Source: Rhizobium sp. NLR16a
GTDB lineage: Bacteria > Pseudomonadota > Alphaproteobacteria > Rhizobiales > Rhizobiaceae
Length of the DNA: 64,000 bases
NCBI RefSeq assembly: GCF_017948245.1
Contig: NZ_CP072865.1
Location: 3,435,501 to 3,499,500 of the forward strand
Reading direction: 5' to 3'
Shown: piece after piece, positions 54,820 through 62,863 of the stretch
Numbering within the stretch: position 1 is the stretch's first letter
How the letters are laid out: each line of letters starts with the position of its first letter
Made by a program: the position numbers and the translations under genes
The notes under the pieces: model-generated
Seen by the model: the letters and a program-made list of their open reading frames with translations, nothing else
Told to the model about the DNA's origin: nothing
Database searches by the model: none

Positions 54820-55690
54820 TGCCGGCGAGCACCACCCCGGCGCCCAGCGCCTGCATCGTCCCGATCGCCTCGTCGAGCAGCGCCCAGGCGAGGATTGCGG
54901 CGACGACCGGCTGCAACAGCAGCGTCAGCGATGAAAAGGCGGGCGGCAGATAGGCCAGCGCATAGGTGATCGCCACCTGCCCGCCGGCATGACTGACAAA
55001 GGCGAGGCCGAAGAGGATCGACCAGCCGTAGAGGGTCGCCGGCAGCATCTGCCCTTCGAAGAAGAAGGCGATCGGGAAGATGCAGACGGCAGCCGATGCC
55101 GTGCTCCACAGCATGATGCGGATCGTATCGAACCGGCTGCGCAGCCTGCCGATCGCCAGGATATAGCAGGCATAGAAGAAAGCGGCGATCATCGCGGTGC
55201 CGTCGCCGCTCAAGCCGCCATTGCCGAGCCCTGCCGGTCCGCCTTTTAGGATAACGACGCCGGCAAGCGCCAGGACCAGCCCCAGCAGGAAAACACCGCT
55301 GGTTCGCGCCTTGAAAAACAGGACGGCGATCAGCGTGACGAAAACAGGCGCGAGGTTTGCGAGCAGCGTCGCGTTGGCGACCGAGGTCATGGTGAGCGAA
55401 AGATGCCAGGCGGCGAGGTCGAGCGCCAGCATGAGGCCCGGAAGAACCAGCAGCCCATAATCGGAGAGGCTTTGCGGCTTCGGCCCCCTATCCTTCTTCA
55501 TGAGCGAGACGATGAAGATCGGGATCAGCGCCAGCGCCACACGCCAGAAGGCAGTGGCCATCGGCCCGGCTTCGGACAGCCGAACGAAGATCGGCGAGCC
55601 GCCGATCGCCGCCCCGCCGACAACAAGAGCGGCCAGCGCCAGACGGTTGGAAGGCGAGGCTTCGGAGAGAGTGGAAGCGGTCTGCGACAT
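54785..55690 (-). CDS. EamA-family membrane transporter (DMT superfamily)
   Basis: 301 residues with about 10 membrane helices in two EamA repeats (GGAAIGGSPIFVRLSEAGPM; FVSHAGGQVAITYALAYLPP). Probably exports a small metabolite; the substrate is not evident. Its 3' end overlaps that of the dioxygenase fusion gene by 35 bases on the opposite strand. Confidence 0.88.
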   Translation of the reverse strand: MSQTASTLSEASPSNRLALAALVVGGAAIGGSPIFVRLSEAGPMATAFWRVALALIPIFIVSLMKKDRGPKPQSLSDYGLLVLPGLMLALDLAAWHLSLTMTSVANATLLANLAPVFVTLIAVLFFKARTSGVFLLGLVLALAGVVILKGGPAGLGNGGLSGDGTAMIAAFFYACYILAIGRLRSRFDTIRIMLWSTASAAVCIFPIAFFFEGQMLPATLYGWSILFGLAFVSHAGGQVAITYALAYLPPAFSSLTLLLQPVVAAILAWALLDEAIGTMQALGAGVVLAGIMVARTARSPA

Positions 55691-55800
55691 GGTCTCGATT
55701 TTCTTGATTGCCCGAACATTGGCGGCGGGCCATTGACTGGAGCGTGCGTAGCAGAAGTCATGTGCCGGCGACAGTCGAAGAACGACATCGGAACGGAAAA

Positions 55801-57285
55801 TCAGGCCGGGCGGGTGTTCGTCTCGGCCAGCCGCAGCTTTGCGGCGATTTCGCCTGCAACGAAGAAGGCATGCTCGGTCACCTGCGGCAGCCCCATCAGT
55901 TCGCCGAAAGTGCCGCGCGCCAGTGGACCGGAGATCAGTAGCGAAGGATCCGCCTTTCCCGACGGGCCGATCGCCTCCGACTGCTCGGTGCAGGCAAGGC
56001 CGAGGCCTGTCGGGTCAAGCGACAGGTGGCCGCTTGCAGCAAGCGCCGCGAGCCAGGGCTGAGTTTCGAGAATGCCGCCATGCGCCGGGCCCGTGGTGAC
56101 GACGACGGCGTCATAGCTCCGCTCCAGGGACTGACGCCGATGGCGCGGCTGCAGGGTGCAAAGAACAAGCTCTCCTTCAATGCGCGCATCGGCGACCGAC
56201 CCGGCAAGGACTTCCAGGCGGCCGGCGGCAATCGCCGCGTCGAGCACGGCTTCCACCTGCGGCGCGATGCGAAAGCGATGCACATCCCAATAGGGACGCA
56301 GATGGCGGACGAGACGGCGCCGTTCGGCGATCGGCAGCGCCTGCCAGAGTTCGTATCCCTGCGCCCGCACCTGATCAATCACGCCGTGCCAACTTATGCC
56401 CTGCGCCTTCGCGGCCTCTATGTCGGCGCGGATCCTGACAAGCAGCGCAAGGGCGGAATGCGCGGCCTGGGAGACGAAGTCTCCAAAGAGCTGCTGCGGT
56501 TCCGGCGAATGGCCGCGCGAACGCAGGCCGCGGCGCGAGATCGCCGTCACAGGGCCATCATGACCGCACTCGGCAAGAGAGGCGATGACATCGGCGGCCG
56601 TCAAGCCGTTGCCGATGACCAGCACCCGGTCATGCCGACGGATCACGCCGAGCGCGCCCGGCTTGGTGGTATCGGCGACGAAGCGGGGATGGGCGGCCAA
56701 GCTGGCGGCAAGCCGGCCCGGCGCTGCCGGCGGCGGATGGCTGGTGGCGATCGCAACTATATCGGCCTCCGTCACCCCGCCTTTGTCGTCCTGGATCGAC
56801 CAGCGGCCGCCCCGGCGCTCGAGACCGGTCACGCGGGCGCAGTTGTGGAGCACGACGCCCTCTTCCAGCAGCGGTTTCAGCAGGGAGGCGACATATTCGC
56901 CGAAGAGCCGGCGCCGGGGGAAGAGCATGCCGTCCGGTTGTCTTGCCCCCGGATCGTCCGCGACGGCGTCGCGAGCTTCGATCCAAGCCTGGAATTCGCC
57001 CAGGTCGTCGGGCTGCAGGCTCATCTTGGCGGCGGGAACATTGATACGGTGCGCCGGATCGTCCGTGTCATAGGCAAGGCCGCGGCCGAGCTCCGCGCGC
57101 GGTTCGAAGACCATGATGATGGGGCGCTCACCGCAATTTGCCCTGGCGAGATGATAGGCGACGCCCGCGCCGGAGAGGCCGCCGCCGATAATGGCGACGA
57201 CGGATCGTTCGGACTTCGGGAGAGGCTTCGGATGCATGACGGCCGGGATATTCACTTGCGATGGCCGAGCATAAATGCCGGACAT
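55801..57285 (-). CDS. FAD/NAD(P)-binding oxidoreductase-like protein
   Basis: 494 residues from ATG at 57285; ATG at 57237 (MHPKPLPKSERSVVAIIGGG) is an equally possible start. Rossmann FAD motif VVAIIGGGLSGAGVAYHLAR, then HRINVPAAKMSLQPDDLGEF, second nucleotide site DRVLVIGNGLTAADVIASLA, and a C-terminal VVVTTGPAHGGILE. Fits the NAD_binding_9 family (HcnB/amidase-like FAD proteins); substrate unknown. Divergent organisation with neither neighbour. Confidence 0.8.
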   Translation of the reverse strand: MSGIYARPSQVNIPAVMHPKPLPKSERSVVAIIGGGLSGAGVAYHLARANCGERPIIMVFEPRAELGRGLAYDTDDPAHRINVPAAKMSLQPDDLGEFQAWIEARDAVADDPGARQPDGMLFPRRRLFGEYVASLLKPLLEEGVVLHNCARVTGLERRGGRWSIQDDKGGVTEADIVAIATSHPPPAAPGRLAASLAAHPRFVADTTKPGALGVIRRHDRVLVIGNGLTAADVIASLAECGHDGPVTAISRRGLRSRGHSPEPQQLFGDFVSQAAHSALALLVRIRADIEAAKAQGISWHGVIDQVRAQGYELWQALPIAERRRLVRHLRPYWDVHRFRIAPQVEAVLDAAIAAGRLEVLAGSVADARIEGELVLCTLQPRHRRQSLERSYDAVVVTTGPAHGGILETQPWLAALAASGHLSLDPTGLGLACTEQSEAIGPSGKADPSLLISGPLARGTFGELMGLPQVTEHAFFVAGEIAAKLRLAETNTRPA

Positions 57286-57348
57286 TTCCCGCGCAATCTC
57301 CCTCACCGCGAATTGTCTATAAATTTTATTGGGTTTCGAGTGCGACCT

Positions 57349-57777
57349 CTATCCCACTATCGTGGTCGAGAATTCGGGATTGCCGCGGATGGTGTTGCTG
57401 ACTGTGCAGATCTCCTCTTCGGCAGCATCGACGATCTTGCGGCGGGTCTCTTCGTCGACATCGCCCTTGATCGAGAAGACGATGTTGAATTTTGCAACGC
57501 GTGAGAGCCCTTCCGCCGCCTTCTCGCCGGTGACGTCGGCGGTGATCTCGCTGATCCTGTCGAGAACCCCCATCTGACTGGCTGCAATGCGGGCGCTGAG
57601 CACGAGACAGGCCGAGAGCGAGGCATAGAGCAGATCGAGCGGGCTGAAGCCCGGCTGAGAAGGGGCGGTGACGATATCGATCTCACCCTTGGTGGTGGAC
57701 GTGACATGCGGAAAGCCGGTACGGCCGAGAGTGGCGATAGCACCTGTCGGACGGGGGCGAGCCTTGAGATCGGCCAT
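57349..57777 (-). CDS. OsmC-like redox protein
   Basis: 142 residues from ATG at 57777, with AGAGGA 8 bases before it; a TTG six codons upstream is in frame. OsmC fold: FSPLDLLYASLSACLVLSAR with a Cys in the conserved LSAC position, then SRVAKFNIVFSIKGDVDEET and EEEICTVSNTIRGNPEFSTT with the second Cys. OsmC/Ohr proteins reduce hydroperoxides through such a Cys pair. Confidence 0.85.
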   Translation of the reverse strand: MADLKARPRPTGAIATLGRTGFPHVTSTTKGEIDIVTAPSQPGFSPLDLLYASLSACLVLSARIAASQMGVLDRISEITADVTGEKAAEGLSRVAKFNIVFSIKGDVDEETRRKIVDAAEEEICTVSNTIRGNPEFSTTIVG

Positions 57778-57921
57778 GAAAAGATCCTCTGACAACAGCC
57801 TCGCAGAAATAGCGAGTTACGCCTCGGCCCGCAATGACGGCGCGATGCTTGGTAACGGAACCTTTCCTTCCGTCATCAGTTGACTACACCTGAACGAAAT
57901 CAGTGACAAAGGTGCATAACG

Positions 57922-58182
57922 ATGCCGCATGCCCGCAACATGCATCGTCAGGACCGGCGGATGGACGCCCGCGACCGGCTGATTGTCGCGCTCTATGCAC
58001 AGCTGAAGGCCGAGCGGGAAACGCGCGAGACGCTGGAATGGGCCATCCGCAACGGCGCCATCTCGCAGGAGGTGCTTGAGGCTATCGCGGCCGATCCGGT
58101 TCCCGTCGTCACCAGCGAGGACATCGCCTCCCTGGAGAAAATCATCGCGCTCGATGAAAGACGCAAACCACATCGGAACTAG
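57922..58182 (+). CDS. Small unknown protein upstream of ku
   Basis: 86 residues, start MPHARNMHRQDRRMDARDRL with AAGGTG upstream. Helical, charged (LYAQLKAERETRETLEWAIR), no membrane segment and no recognised domain. First gene of the plus-strand run leading into ku and ligD; the gap to the next gene is 72 bases. Confidence 0.6.
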   Translation: MPHARNMHRQDRRMDARDRLIVALYAQLKAERETRETLEWAIRNGAISQEVLEAIAADPVPVVTSEDIASLEKIIALDERRKPHRN

Positions 58183-58254
58183 GCGTGATGCCGAAGCGTG
58201 CGCGGTTTTCGACCGGCATCATGCCGCCATCGAACTGAAAAGAGGAGATCCGAA

Positions 58255-58485
58255 ATGGCTGACATCACCTATCAGGTCGTGCCGCATGACAATGGCTGGG
58301 CCTACAAGCTCGGCGACACGTTGTCGGAAACCTATGCGACGGCTGAGGAAGCGATTGTCCACGCCAAGGATGCTGCGTCACGTCAGAAAATCGGCGATGG
58401 CGACGCGTTGCTCGCCTATCCTTCACCCGATGGCGGCTGGGCGTTTCAGGAACTCGAAACAGATAAGAGCAACAGTCGTCTGTGA
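58255..58485 (+). CDS. DUF2188-type small protein
   Basis: 76 residues from ATG at 58255 (MADITYQVVPHDNGWAYKLG) with AGAGGAG before it. Matches the pattern of the short DUF2188 family (YxVVPHxxGWAYKxGDxxSETYxTAEEAIxxA). 18 bases before ku; in rhizobia such genes often sit beside ku/ligD. Role unknown. Confidence 0.78.
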   Translation: MADITYQVVPHDNGWAYKLGDTLSETYATAEEAIVHAKDAASRQKIGDGDALLAYPSPDGGWAFQELETDKSNSRL

Positions 58486-58503
58486 TTTGCAACGGAGGAT
58501 GGC

Positions 58504-59355
58504 ATGGCCGCGCGGGCAAGCTGGAAAGGTCATCTGAAGGTAGGCGACCTTGCTTGCGCCGTCGGGCTCTATACCGCCATCTTCTCCTCGGACCGGGTTT
58601 CCTTCAACATCATCAACCGCAGGACGGGACACCGGGTGGAACGGCAATTCGTCGACAGCGAGACCGGCAAACCGGTCGAGCGGGACGAGCAGGTCAAAGG
58701 TTATCAGATGGAGAATGGCGACTACGTCGTCATCGAAGGAGACGAGATCGCAGAGATCGTGCCGGAGAGCGACAAGCTGCTCAACGTCAAAGCTTTCATC
58801 GCCTATGACGATATCGACAAGCTTTATTTCGATCGTCCCTATTACCTCGCACCTGTCGACGAACATGATGAGGAGGCGCTGTCGCTGATCGTCCGCAGCA
58901 TGCGCGACGGCAAGGTCGCGGCGCTCGCCGAAGCCGTGCTTTTCCGGCGCATCCGAACGCTGCTGATCCGGCCTCATGACGGCCACATCATCGCGACCAC
59001 GCTGAACTTCGACTATGAGGTGCGCTCGACCGACTCGGTCTTCAAAGACATTCCCGACGTCAAGTTCGACAAGGAGATGCTCGAACTCGCCGGTCACATC
59101 ATCGAAACCAAGCGCGGCAGCTTCGATCCGAGTGCCTACGAGGATCGCTACGAAGCGGCCCTCGTCGAACTGGTGAAAGCAAAGATCGAGGGCCGGGCAG
59201 CGCCGAAGAAGGAACCGGCGCCGGAGGGCAAGGTCGTCGACCTGATGGAGGCGCTGCGCCAAAGCGCGGGGATGAGCGGCAAGACGGCGAAGAAGGCGTC
59301 GGCAAAGAAGAAGGCGCCGGCGCGCAGCGATAGCCTAAGGAAGAAGGCAGGCTGA
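58504..59355 (+). CDS. ku: Ku protein (NHEJ end-binding), first copy
   Basis: 283 residues. Bacterial Ku core about 1-255: ASWKGHLKVGDLACAVGLYT, FNIINRRTGHRVERQFVDSE, VKAFIAYDDIDKLYFDRPYY, LIRPHDGHIIATTLNFDYEV, AGHIIETKRGSFDPSAYEDR; then a Lys-rich tail (KKASAKKKAPARSDSLRKKA). Binds double-strand DNA ends and recruits LigD, whose gene starts 1 base after its stop codon. S. meliloti has several Ku paralogues that work in pairs with LigD. Confidence 0.95.
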   Translation: MAARASWKGHLKVGDLACAVGLYTAIFSSDRVSFNIINRRTGHRVERQFVDSETGKPVERDEQVKGYQMENGDYVVIEGDEIAEIVPESDKLLNVKAFIAYDDIDKLYFDRPYYLAPVDEHDEEALSLIVRSMRDGKVAALAEAVLFRRIRTLLIRPHDGHIIATTLNFDYEVRSTDSVFKDIPDVKFDKEMLELAGHIIETKRGSFDPSAYEDRYEAALVELVKAKIEGRAAPKKEPAPEGKVVDLMEALRQSAGMSGKTAKKASAKKKAPARSDSLRKKAG

Positions 59356-59356
59356 G

Positions 59357-61867
59357 ATGGCCCTCGAGACCTATGAGGCGAAGCGCAATTTCAAACTCAC
59401 TCCGGAGCCACGTGGTCGCTTGGGCCGCAGCAGCGGCAACAGTTTCGTCATCCAGAAGCATGATGCAACGAGGCTGCACTATGACTTCCGCCTGGAGATG
59501 GATGGGGTGCTGAGGAGCTGGGCCGTGACCAAAGGGCCGAGCCTCAACCCCGAGGACAAGCGCCTTGCCGTACACGTCGAAGATCACCCGCTTTCCTATG
59601 GCGATTTCGAAGGCATCATTCCAAAAGGTCAATATGGCAGCGGCACTGTCATCGTCTGGAATCGCGGCACTTGGACGCCCCTCGGCGATGCGCACAAGGA
59701 CTATCGCGAGGGCCATATGGAATTCGAGCTCGATGGCGAAAAGCTGAAGGGCCGCTGGCACCTCGTGCGCATGCATGGCCGGCCCGGGGAAAAGCGGGAG
59801 AACTGGCTGCTGATCAAGGGAGATGATGCCGCGGCGCGCCACGACGGCGACATTCTTCAGGAGCGGCCGGAATCGGCAAAGACCGGCCGCCGGCTCGAAG
59901 AGGTGGCGGGAAATCCGGATACGACCTGGACCTCCAAGTCGAAAGACGGCAAGCCGGCTGCCGCTAAAAGACCGGCTTCAAAGGCCGAAGCCGCCGCACC
60001 AGGAGAACGCGACTGGCCGAAGGGTGCTCGCAAGGCCGCAATGCCCGATTTCATCGAACCGGCGCTTGCCAGGTTAAAGACGAAGCCGCCGGCTGGTGAT
60101 CGCTGGATCCACGAAATCAAGTTCGACGGCTACCGGCTGCAGGTCAGGGTCGAGAACGGCAAGGTCAGAATGTTGACCCGCAGCGGCCTCGACTGGACGG
60201 AGAAATTCGGCAGCGAGGTGCTCGAGGCCTTTGCCGCCCTGCCGGTGCAATCGGGGGTGATCGACGGCGAAATCGTCGTCGAGCGCGATAGCGGCGCCTC
60301 GGATTTCTCGGCGCTCCAACGCGATCTGAGCGAGGGCCGCGACGATCGCTTCGTCTTCTATGCCTTCGATCTTCTCCACCTCGACGGCCACAGCCTGGTG
60401 AATGTGGCGCTCACCGATCGCAAGCAGCTGCTCGAAAGCCTGCTGCCCGACAATAACGACAAGCTGCGCTACAGCGCGCATTTCAACGAAAGCGGCGGCC
60501 TGGTGCTTGACCATGCCTGCCGGCTCAGCCTCGAAGGGGTGATTTCCAAACTGCGCGATAGCAAATACACGTCGGGACGCAAAGGCGATTGGATCAAATC
60601 GAAATGTTCGCACCGGCAGGAATTCGTCATCGGCGGCTACGTGCCGTCGACATCGATGAAGAATGCGATCGGCTCGCTGGCGATGGGCTATTACCAGGAC
60701 GGCGAACTCAAACATGTCGGGCGCGTCGGCACCGGATATACGGCGGCGACCGCGCGGATGCTTTATGAGAAACTGTCGCGCCTGACGCAGAACGAGACAT
60801 CATTCGACGACAAGCTGACATCGGAGGAGCGGCGCGGTCTGATCTATGTGAAGCCGCAGCTGGTTGGCGAGGTCGAGTTCCGCGCCTGGTCGGCCGATGG
60901 CAATCTGCGCCATGCCGCCTTCCGCGGTCTGCGAGAAGACAAGCCTGCGAAGGACGTGACGCGCGAGACGGAAAAGACCATGGCCCCTGCTCTGCCGAAA
61001 TCGGCTGTGACACTCACCCATCCCGACCGCTTCTACTGGCCGGACGAGGGCGTTACCAAGGAGGGGCTGGCGAATTATTACGCCCAGGTCTGGCGCTTCA
61101 TGGCGCCTTACGTCGTCAACCGGCCGCTGGCGCTCCTGCGCCTGCCGGACGGGATCAATGGCCGGCAGCGGTTTTTCCAGAAGCACGCCTGGAAGGGCAT
61201 GAACCCGCATATCCAGGAGATTACCGATCCCAAGGACAGGCAGGGGGAGAAGCTGCTCAGAATTACCGATTTCGACGGGATCGTGGCGCTGGTGCAATCG
61301 GCCGCGCTGGAAATCCACCCCTGGGGCACAACGACCGACAATTGGGAAAAGCCCGATATGATCACCATGGACTTCGATCCCGATGACGGGGTGGCGTGGG
61401 CAGATGTGATCGCCGCTGCTTACCAACTGAAGGAGCGGCTGGAGGCCGAAGGCCTCGCCGCCTTCGTCAAGACCTCGGGCGGCAAGGGGCTGCATGTGGT
61501 GACGCCGCTCACGCCGAAGGCCAGCTGGGCCGAAGTGAAGGGTTTCGCCAAGTGGCTCGCCGACAGCATGGCCGCCGACGATCCCGACCGCTATCTGGCG
61601 ACGGCAACGAAGGCCAAGCGCAAGGGGAAGATCTTCATCGACTATCTCCGCAACGGCCGCGGAAATACGGCGGTCGCGCCTTATTCGACACGGGCACGGC
61701 GAGGCGCCGCGGTCTCGATGCCGCTGGAGTGGAGCGAACTCACCGCCGACGTCGGACCGGCCTATTTCACGGTGGACAATACGCCGACGCGGCTCAACGC
61801 GTTGCCGCGAGATCCCTGGGACGGATTTTTCGCTGCAGCGAAACCGTTGGAAAAGAAGAAGCGTTAG
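59357..61867 (+). CDS. ligD: LigD, multifunctional NHEJ ligase
   Basis: 836 residues. N-terminal 3'-phosphoesterase domain (KHDATRLHYDFRLEMDGVLR, about 35-160), central ATP-dependent ligase with catalytic Lys about 255 (IHEIKFDGYRLQVRVENGKV) and the DGEIVV motif (SGVIDGEIVVE), and C-terminal polymerase domain (about 555-836) with the metal-binding DxD in MDFDPDDGVAW about 673. Order PE-Lig-Pol. Repairs double-strand breaks with Ku. Its TAG stop codon lies in the arm of the inverted-repeat element at 61861. Confidence 0.95.
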   Translation: MALETYEAKRNFKLTPEPRGRLGRSSGNSFVIQKHDATRLHYDFRLEMDGVLRSWAVTKGPSLNPEDKRLAVHVEDHPLSYGDFEGIIPKGQYGSGTVIVWNRGTWTPLGDAHKDYREGHMEFELDGEKLKGRWHLVRMHGRPGEKRENWLLIKGDDAAARHDGDILQERPESAKTGRRLEEVAGNPDTTWTSKSKDGKPAAAKRPASKAEAAAPGERDWPKGARKAAMPDFIEPALARLKTKPPAGDRWIHEIKFDGYRLQVRVENGKVRMLTRSGLDWTEKFGSEVLEAFAALPVQSGVIDGEIVVERDSGASDFSALQRDLSEGRDDRFVFYAFDLLHLDGHSLVNVALTDRKQLLESLLPDNNDKLRYSAHFNESGGLVLDHACRLSLEGVISKLRDSKYTSGRKGDWIKSKCSHRQEFVIGGYVPSTSMKNAIGSLAMGYYQDGELKHVGRVGTGYTAATARMLYEKLSRLTQNETSFDDKLTSEERRGLIYVKPQLVGEVEFRAWSADGNLRHAAFRGLREDKPAKDVTRETEKTMAPALPKSAVTLTHPDRFYWPDEGVTKEGLANYYAQVWRFMAPYVVNRPLALLRLPDGINGRQRFFQKHAWKGMNPHIQEITDPKDRQGEKLLRITDFDGIVALVQSAALEIHPWGTTTDNWEKPDMITMDFDPDDGVAWADVIAAAYQLKERLEAEGLAAFVKTSGGKGLHVVTPLTPKASWAEVKGFAKWLADSMAADDPDRYLATATKAKRKGKIFIDYLRNGRGNTAVAPYSTRARRGAAVSMPLEWSELTADVGPAYFTVDNTPTRLNALPRDPWDGFFAAAKPLEKKKR

Positions 61868-61975
61868 AGCGTAAAATCATCCCGCTCTGACCTTTGGATT
61901 TGCGCAATTCCAGGCAAAGCGCTTCGCTTTGCCTGGGAAAACCGCTTCGCACTTTTCCTGGAATTGCTCTAACGC
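61861..61975. repeat. Palindromic intergenic element between ligD and the second ku gene
   Basis: 115 bases bounded by a perfect 10-bp inverted repeat GCGTTAGAGC / GCTCTAACGC. Inside is a nested hairpin CCAGGCAAAGCG / GCTTTGCCTGG and the pair GCAATTCCAGG / CCTGGAATTGC. The TAG stop codons of ligD and of the converging ku gene lie in the two arms. It resembles the short palindromic elements that are dispersed between rhizobial genes (recalled, not searched); it may also end transcription in both directions. Confidence 0.7.
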
Positions 61976-62772
61976 GACTTCCGCCCCCTTTGCGAAACCA
62001 GGCTCTTCTTCAGCGCATCCATGATGTTGATGACGTTGCCGGTCGATTTTTCCGGTGCGGTTTTTTTGGCAGGCGCTGCCTTCTTCAGGCTCTTCTGTTT
62101 GCCGCGGATCATCGATTTCAGGCGCTTTTGGATCGGGTCCTGCACCATGGCCGGGCTCCAATCCTTCGTCTCTTCCTTCACCAGCCGCTTCATCAGCGTC
62201 AGCAGCTTGCTGTCGATCTCCGCCTTGTCGTCGATTTCGGCCGACGGTTCGCGCACCTCGTCGCCATAGCGCAGGGTCCAGAGCACGATGCCCTTGCCTT
62301 GCGGCTCCAGGAGCACGGCACGCTCGCGCCGATAGAGAACCAGGCGGGCAATGCCGACGACGTCGTTTGCCTTCATCGCCTCGCGGATGACGCAGAAGGC
62401 TTCCACGCCGACTTTGTCCTCCGGCGCCAGGAAATGCGGCTTGTCGTACCACACCCAATCGATCGAGCCACGCGGTACGAAGCTGTCGATATCGATGGTG
62501 CGGGTGCTGTCGAGCCCGACTTCCTCGATCTCCTCGTCTTCGAGAAGAACATAATCGTCCTCGCCGCGCGGATAGCCCTTGACCTGGTCCCTGTCGGCCA
62601 CTGGTTTATGGGTAACGCTGTCGACATAGCGGCTTTCGACCCGGTTTTTCGTCTGGCGATTGAGGACGTGGAAACGCAACTTGTTGCTTTCGGTCGTTGC
62701 CGGCGTCAGCGAGACGGCGGCGGTGACGAGCGAGAGCTTGAGATAACCTTTCCAGAACGCCTGACGTGCCAC
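61969..62772 (-). CDS. ku2: Ku protein, second copy, convergent with ligD
   Basis: 267 residues from GTG at 62772 (VARQAFWKGYLKLSLVTAAV), AGGA 5 bases before it; the longer frame to 63159 crosses the beta-helix gene. Ku core: FHVLNRQTKNRVESRYVDSV, GSIDWVWYDKPHFLAPEDKV, VVGIARLVLYRRERAVLLEP; tail Lys-rich (KGKQKSLKKAAPAKKTAPEK-like, then NVINIMDALKKSLVSQRGRK). Different from the first Ku (about one third identical by eye), so not a recent duplicate; a heterodimer partner is possible. Confidence 0.92.
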   Translation of the reverse strand: MARQAFWKGYLKLSLVTAAVSLTPATTESNKLRFHVLNRQTKNRVESRYVDSVTHKPVADRDQVKGYPRGEDDYVLLEDEEIEEVGLDSTRTIDIDSFVPRGSIDWVWYDKPHFLAPEDKVGVEAFCVIREAMKANDVVGIARLVLYRRERAVLLEPQGKGIVLWTLRYGDEVREPSAEIDDKAEIDSKLLTLMKRLVKEETKDWSPAMVQDPIQKRLKSMIRGKQKSLKKAAPAKKTAPEKSTGNVINIMDALKKSLVSQRGRKSR

Positions 62773-62863
62773 GACTGTCCTGCCCTCCCGGACCGATGGA
62801 ACTTGGCAGTCAACGGCAAAACCGGCCTTTGGTTCCGGGCCTGGCATACCGGGATTACTTGGT

